Assembly: GCF_030690045.1 (NCBI RefSeq)
Contig: NZ_JAUYHK010000016.1
Span: forward strand, 248,001 to 312,000
DNA from: Thalassospira sp.
Lineage (GTDB): Bacteria > Pseudomonadota > Alphaproteobacteria > Rhodospirillales > Thalassospiraceae
Direction: 5' to 3'
Length of the DNA stretch: 64,000 bases
Under the pieces are notes generated by a model. That model saw only the letters and a list, made by a program, of their open reading frames with translations. It made no database searches and was not told the DNA's origin. This document shows positions 60,801-64,000 of the stretch, piece by piece (the stretch's first letter is position 1; each line of letters begins with the position of its first letter). Both the position numbers and the translations under genes were made by a program.

Positions 60801-62711
60801 TTCCTGAAACTTGTTGCGCACATCATGCAGGCTGAACTGACCATCCACCGTCACCCCGAAATCATGGATGCGAACAGCCATCGACCCGTCACGCGGCGTC
60901 ACCGCAAACGGATTTTCGGTAATCACCTTCAGCCCCATATTTTCAAGCATCGGCAAAACATCGGACAGTGGCACCGGTGCGCCGGGACTATAGATTTTAA
61001 AGCGCAGTTCGTTTTCGGCGGCCTCAATCGGGCGATACAGATTGACCCGCAAATCACTGGCCTTGATCACATCCTCGATGCGCTGGATATCGAGAACAGC
61101 ATTTTCGACCGTAAAGCGTTCCTGATAGTCAATGGCAAAGGAATCGGCATAGCGACGATAAAGTTCCAGCCCCCGCTCCTCGCCGGTTTCGCGCACCAGA
61201 ACCTGCCGCAAGACGTCGGACCAGTCGCGTGCCACCTCAACCAGCCGGGCTTCGATATCGGCGACATCATATTCCGGCAAGTCACCGGGTGTGGTTTTGA
61301 CCAGAACATGCAACCGTGCCAGCGGCGAATCGCCAACCTGGGTGTAATGCGCCGTGACCTTGCCGTTAAACGCCGTCTCGATCACATTCTGGAAGCGGAT
61401 GCGCAATTTGGTGGTGAAACGGTCGCGCGGGCAATAGACCTGACAGGACACAAACCGCTCGAACGCATCACGCCGGACAAACAGGGCAATGCGTTGACGT
61501 TCCTGCAAATGCAGGATGCCCATGCAGATATGATAAAGATCATCCAGTTCAATCTGGAACAACTCATCACGCGGGAAGGTTTCCAGAATATTGAGCAACG
61601 CCTTGCCATCATGGCTTCCGGCCGGGAAACCGGCACGACGCACGGTTTCATCCAGTTTCATCCGCAACAGCGGAATATGGCGGGGGCTAAGATTATAGGC
61701 GACCGAGGTAAACAGGCCGACAAACATATGCTGGCCGATCACCTTGCCCTTGTCGTCGAACTGCTTGATAACAAGGGTATCAAGATGAACCGGACGATGA
61801 ACGGTGGATTGCTTGTTGGCCTTGGTCACCATCAACAGGTTGGGCTGAGTGACAAAGGCCTGTACTTCGGGGGACAGGCTGCCCAGTTGGCGCAGTTCAT
61901 CGAAAATGTGGGTGCCCTCACGACTGAGGATACCCAGTTGTGTATCGGCATTCACATCAACCCGGGCTTTTTTGCCCTCGCCACCGAACCGGTATTCGCG
62001 GTAGCCCAGAAAGGTAAAATGATCATCATGAAGCCAGTTCAGGAAATCACGGGTTTCGCCCAGATCCCCGGCTGAGATGCCCGTCGGGGCCTTTTCAATT
62101 TGCCCCAAAACGGCGCGCGCCTTGGCCAGCATCGGCTGCCAGTCGCGTACCGCCAGACTGACATCGGTCAGAACATCGTCCAGACGGTCATGAACGGCGG
62201 CAAGAATTTTTTCATCGGTCTGTTCATCGATTTCGACATGCATGACCGATTCTCGTGGGGCGTCCGAATCTTCGACGCCGGAAATCGACTGCATGACGCC
62301 CTTGTCATCGCGGGCAATGCGCATGATCGGGTGAATAACCAGATGCACCGACAGATCAAAATCATTGAGAGCAGATGTGACCGAGTCGACCAGAAACGGC
62401 ATGTCGGTATTGATAATCTCGATCACCGTATGATCGGATTTCCAGCCATGTTCTTCAAGTTCAGGATTATAGACACGGATTTTAGCCGTTTTTTCCGGCG
62501 GGCGTTTCTGCGCAAAATGATACAGGGTCAGTGCCGACCCATAGAGCGTATCCACCGACCGGCCCGACATATCATCGGGCGGGACATTTTTGTAAAAAAG
62601 GCGAACGAATGTTTCCGCATCCTTCGCCCCATTGCCTTTCAATCGCAGATGAACCTGTTCGACAACCTTGTCGATGACTTCCCGTTTCGGGTCGTCGTTT
62701 CGGGCTTTCAT
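57882..62711 (-). CDS. gdh2: Large NAD-specific glutamate dehydrogenase
   Basis: 1609 residues from the ATG at 62711, with GGGAAAG upstream; the frame is open to 62840 but the extra 43 residues are not typical. The large class (about 180 kDa) has a long N-terminal region with ACT-like folds (about 90-500) and a GDH catalytic core from about 730 on. Core motifs: SVKFNSAMVEDLPLPRPW, GSKGGFVVKRPP, GVGDMSGDVFGNGML (nucleotide/substrate) and NAGGVNCSDHEVNIKILLGD. It oxidises glutamate to 2-oxoglutarate with NAD, mostly for catabolism and under allosteric control. No frameshift seen over almost 5 kb. Confidence 0.96.
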   Translation of the reverse strand: MKARNDDPKREVIDKVVEQVHLRLKGNGAKDAETFVRLFYKNVPPDDMSGRSVDTLYGSALTLYHFAQKRPPEKTAKIRVYNPELEEHGWKSDHTVIEIINTDMPFLVDSVTSALNDFDLSVHLVIHPIMRIARDDKGVMQSISGVEDSDAPRESVMHVEIDEQTDEKILAAVHDRLDDVLTDVSLAVRDWQPMLAKARAVLGQIEKAPTGISAGDLGETRDFLNWLHDDHFTFLGYREYRFGGEGKKARVDVNADTQLGILSREGTHIFDELRQLGSLSPEVQAFVTQPNLLMVTKANKQSTVHRPVHLDTLVIKQFDDKGKVIGQHMFVGLFTSVAYNLSPRHIPLLRMKLDETVRRAGFPAGSHDGKALLNILETFPRDELFQIELDDLYHICMGILHLQERQRIALFVRRDAFERFVSCQVYCPRDRFTTKLRIRFQNVIETAFNGKVTAHYTQVGDSPLARLHVLVKTTPGDLPEYDVADIEARLVEVARDWSDVLRQVLVRETGEERGLELYRRYADSFAIDYQERFTVENAVLDIQRIEDVIKASDLRVNLYRPIEAAENELRFKIYSPGAPVPLSDVLPMLENMGLKVITENPFAVTPRDGSMAVRIHDFGVTVDGQFSLHDVRNKFQELFVRIWHGEVENDGFNRLVLLGGLSWREVVILRTYARYMRQTGSAFSQDYMIKTLANNPALAAEIVKLFLARFDPDRGSSVEAETIEADILHRLDDVMNPDEDRILRAFLNLVQSSLRTNFFQYGADGNPKSYLSVKFNSAMVEDLPLPRPWREVFVYSPRVEAVHLRGGPVARGGIRWSDRQEDFRTEILGLVKAQMVKNAVIVPVGSKGGFVVKRPPVDGTREAILAEGIACYKILMSGLLDITDNIVAGTIVPPERVTRLDGDDPYLVVAADKGTATFSDIANGVARDYGFWLDDAFASGGSQGYDHKKMGITARGAWESVKRHFREIGKDIQTEPFTVAGVGDMSGDVFGNGMLLSEKIRLVAAFNHLHIFVDPDPDMAKSLAERQRLFDLPRSSWIDYDTDVLSKGGAIFDRRAKTLEPSPEVRQLLGLGVGKVTPADMMKAILRADVELLWFGGIGTYIKSEDESHADVGDRANDAIRINGQDVRAKVIGEGANLGCTQNGRIEYARQGGRLNTDAIDNAGGVNCSDHEVNIKILLGDVVANGDMTEKQRNKLLVDMTEEVGNLVLRDNYLQSQAISNIFAGGVDSLDAQVRLIRMLERVGRLNREIEYLPDDEELARRFNVGEGLTRPEISVLMPYAKLWLYDEVLGSDLPDDPVLVDELVRYFPTALRTKYAAAISNHRLRREIIATVAINSLVNRVGGTFVHDMVEASGLNAVDVSRGYLVARSVFGLRETWAAIEALDNRVAASVQIDMFKDIGRMVGEVTLWFLRNCEDLNVGALIERFGPAISRVIASLDQIVPVDSGIRTSVMQQAEHLKSQGVPDDLALRIAAMPQLVAICDIVRIAEATGRDILEVGETYFAIGTRFQLGLLRAAAEIIEADTYWQKMARSAAIDDLFGHQRELTRVVLTEGGSDVTGMELVEQWVSAHQRGCARCDQLIDELNTAGQIDLAMITVANRQVRALVGG

Positions 62712-63084
62712 GTCGTCTTTCCCTTTTTTTCGGTCCTGTTTGCCAGCACCGTAAATGCCGGTCTTTGCGACCGGCACCAAACACCTCGGATCGTCACATA
62801 CCGGAATTTCTGCCGCCATTCCCCAGCGAACGAAAACCACAGGGAAACCGCTGCCTTCATCCAGTTCTACACATAGAGCATCACGAGGTTAAAAACCACT
62901 TATGCCCGACAAATTTTTTTGTTTTGTCAGGCACTTCGCAAGGTCTCCGCAGTTTCCCTTAGCGCAAATCATCATCACGTTTTCACATTATATTGCACCG
63001 CAAAATGCGATAATGATACGCTGATCGCGGGATTTTACCGCCCCCTTCGCAACTGCAACGCAAAACACGAACAGGAATTGACGG
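62712..63084. other. Divergent promoter region, glutamate dehydrogenase / fabI
   Basis: About 370 bp with no gene. A stem-loop is present at 62903-62933 (TGCC-C-GACAAA ... TTTGTC-A-GGCA, T-rich loop). A TTATATT string near 62988 and GATAAT at about 63009 are possible -10 sequences for fabI. No strong -35 is seen at the right distance. Confidence 0.45.
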
Positions 63085-63843
63085 ATGTTACAGGGTAAAA
63101 AAGGACTGGTGGTCGGGATCGCCAACGACAAATCCATTGCCTGGGGCTGTGCGCGGGCCTTTCATCGCTATGGTGCCGATCTTGCCGTCACCTGGTTAAA
63201 TGACAAATCGGAAAAATATGTTCGTCCGCTGGCTGAGCAATGCGGGGCCAGCATCATCTCTCCGCTGGATGTGCAGGATGACCGCCAGATCGAATCCCTG
63301 TTTGACCGGATTGAGGCCGAATGGGGGAAACTTGATTTCCTGCTGCATTCGATTGCCTTTGCCCCACAGAATGATTTGCATGGCAGGGTGATTGACTGTT
63401 CGCGCGAAGGATTCCTGATGGCGATGGATATTTCCTGCCATTCCTTTCAACGGCTGGCCAAACGCGCCGAACCCCTGATGAAAGACGGTGGGGCATTGCT
63501 GACCGTGACCTATATGGGATCGGAACGGGTAGTGGACCATTATGGCATTATGGGCCCGGTGAAGGCCGCCCTTGAATCCGCCACCCGCTATATGGCGGCC
63601 GAATTGGGGTCGCAAAATATTCAGGTCCACGCCATTTCGCCGGGGCCGCTTTTGACCCGGACGGCATCAGGCATCGCCGAATTTGATACCCTGATGACCC
63701 AGGCACAGCACCGCGCACCGGGGCGGCGTCTTGTCACCATTGATGAAATCGGTGATCTTGCCGCCTTTCTGGCTTCTGATCGTTCCCGCGCCATTACCGG
63801 CGATGTGATCCATATTGATGGTGGGTATCACATTATGGGCTAG
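63085..63843 (+). CDS. fabI: Enoyl-ACP reductase (NADH), FabI
   Basis: 252 residues. Short-chain dehydrogenase-type enzyme that reduces trans-2-enoyl-ACP in fatty-acid elongation. The start LQGKKGLVVGIANDKSIAWG is the FabI form of the Rossmann motif. The active-site Tyr and Lys are in DHYGIMGPVKAALESATRYM (Tyr, then Lys seven later). The neighbouring TYMGSERVVDHYGI block and the end HIDGGYHIMG are typical. An AGGA about 9 bases upstream supports the ATG. The gene is a known triclosan/isoniazid-type target in other bacteria. Confidence 0.94.
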   Translation: MLQGKKGLVVGIANDKSIAWGCARAFHRYGADLAVTWLNDKSEKYVRPLAEQCGASIISPLDVQDDRQIESLFDRIEAEWGKLDFLLHSIAFAPQNDLHGRVIDCSREGFLMAMDISCHSFQRLAKRAEPLMKDGGALLTVTYMGSERVVDHYGIMGPVKAALESATRYMAAELGSQNIQVHAISPGPLLTRTASGIAEFDTLMTQAQHRAPGRRLVTIDEIGDLAAFLASDRSRAITGDVIHIDGGYHIMG

Positions 63844-63875
63844 GACGGACGCCATCCGACGGGTCCCTACCGCGA

Positions 63876-64000
63876 TCAGACATAAATGCCACTGGCATCC
63901 TCGAACACCACATTATCCTCGGACATATGTGCCAAATCGACATTCTCGATCAAAACGCCATAGCCGTAATGTCGCCCGCCGCTGAAATCGACATAAAGAC
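63876..64000 (-). CDS. 3' end of a gene cut off by the right edge
   Basis: The last 40 codons of a frame that runs past the window, ending in TGA at 63878-63876. Residues read LYVDFSGGRHYGYGVLIENV then DLAHMSEDNVVFEDASGIYV. The Gly/Asp/Asn-rich, strand-like composition is compatible with the end of a secreted repeat or RTX/cadherin-like protein, but this is too short to assign. It is convergent with fabI. Confidence 0.5.
   Translation of the reverse strand, partial: LYVDFSGGRHYGYGVLIENVDLAHMSEDNVVFEDASGIYV

Overview
The window looks like ordinary chromosome of a marine alphaproteobacterium. The gene families and their arrangement (a large NAD-glutamate dehydrogenase of about 1600 residues, a CycM-type membrane-anchored cytochrome c next to hisN and kdsB, a yejABEF oligopeptide importer, DUF1127 small proteins, a tesA/ybbA/ybbP block) fit Rhodospirillales, and Thalassospira or a close relative is my best guess. 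That is inference from gene content; no search was run. Coding density is high and most genes are housekeeping or nutrient-handling genes.

Layout. 1-2.6 kb: the end of a leucine / branched-chain acid catabolic operon on the minus strand (PaaI-type thioesterase, isovaleryl-CoA dehydrogenase, thiolase running off the left edge), headed by a near-perfect LiuR-like palindrome. 2.6-11.3 kb: an orphan periplasmic binding protein, a DEAD-box RNA helicase with a long R/G/D-rich tail, a Cache-type chemoreceptor, pheA, kdsB, cytochrome c and hisN. 11.3-13.6 kb: a minus-strand EamA / DinB / LysE operon followed by a run of five stem-loops ending in an intrinsic terminator. 13.6-19.1 kb: K+/H+ antiporter, an Lrp/AsnC regulator divergent from two tandem EamA transporters, and an HSD10-like dehydrogenase. 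19.1-24.4 kb: phhB, a uracil-DNA glycosylase-like protein, a GST, an M17 aminopeptidase, a MarR-like regulator, a LysE exporter and an exported protein. 24.4-31.8 kb: yejABEF, a GcvA-type LysR gene and a divergent DUF1127 gene.

31.8-39.7 kb: methyltransferase, quinone oxidoreductase, tRNA-Ser(GGA) with a decayed XRE/HigA-type regulator next to it, thpR, pirin, tas, a FIST protein and a C-terminal J-domain protein. 39.7-40.6 kb is an AT-rich gene-free stretch unlike its surroundings. 40.6-46.4 kb: tesA divergent from ybbA-ybbP, then an acyl-CoA synthetase. 46.5-52.4 kb: an unrecognised CXXCH protein, a Bax-inhibitor-1 protein with a perfect CRP-type site between the two, a TPR-like protein, htpX and an unrecognised 214-residue protein. 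52.5-57.7 kb: an RND efflux pump with its TetR regulator, with the same operator-like box upstream of both units. 57.9-64 kb: the large glutamate dehydrogenase, fabI, and the last codons of another gene at the right edge.

I found no CRISPR array, no insertion sequence, no phage and no clear new defence system. The items most worth a second look are the multi-hairpin RNA at 11.3-11.5 kb, the regulator fossil beside the tRNA, the AT-rich gap, the CRP-type site, the paired TetR boxes, and the proteins with no family I recognise.
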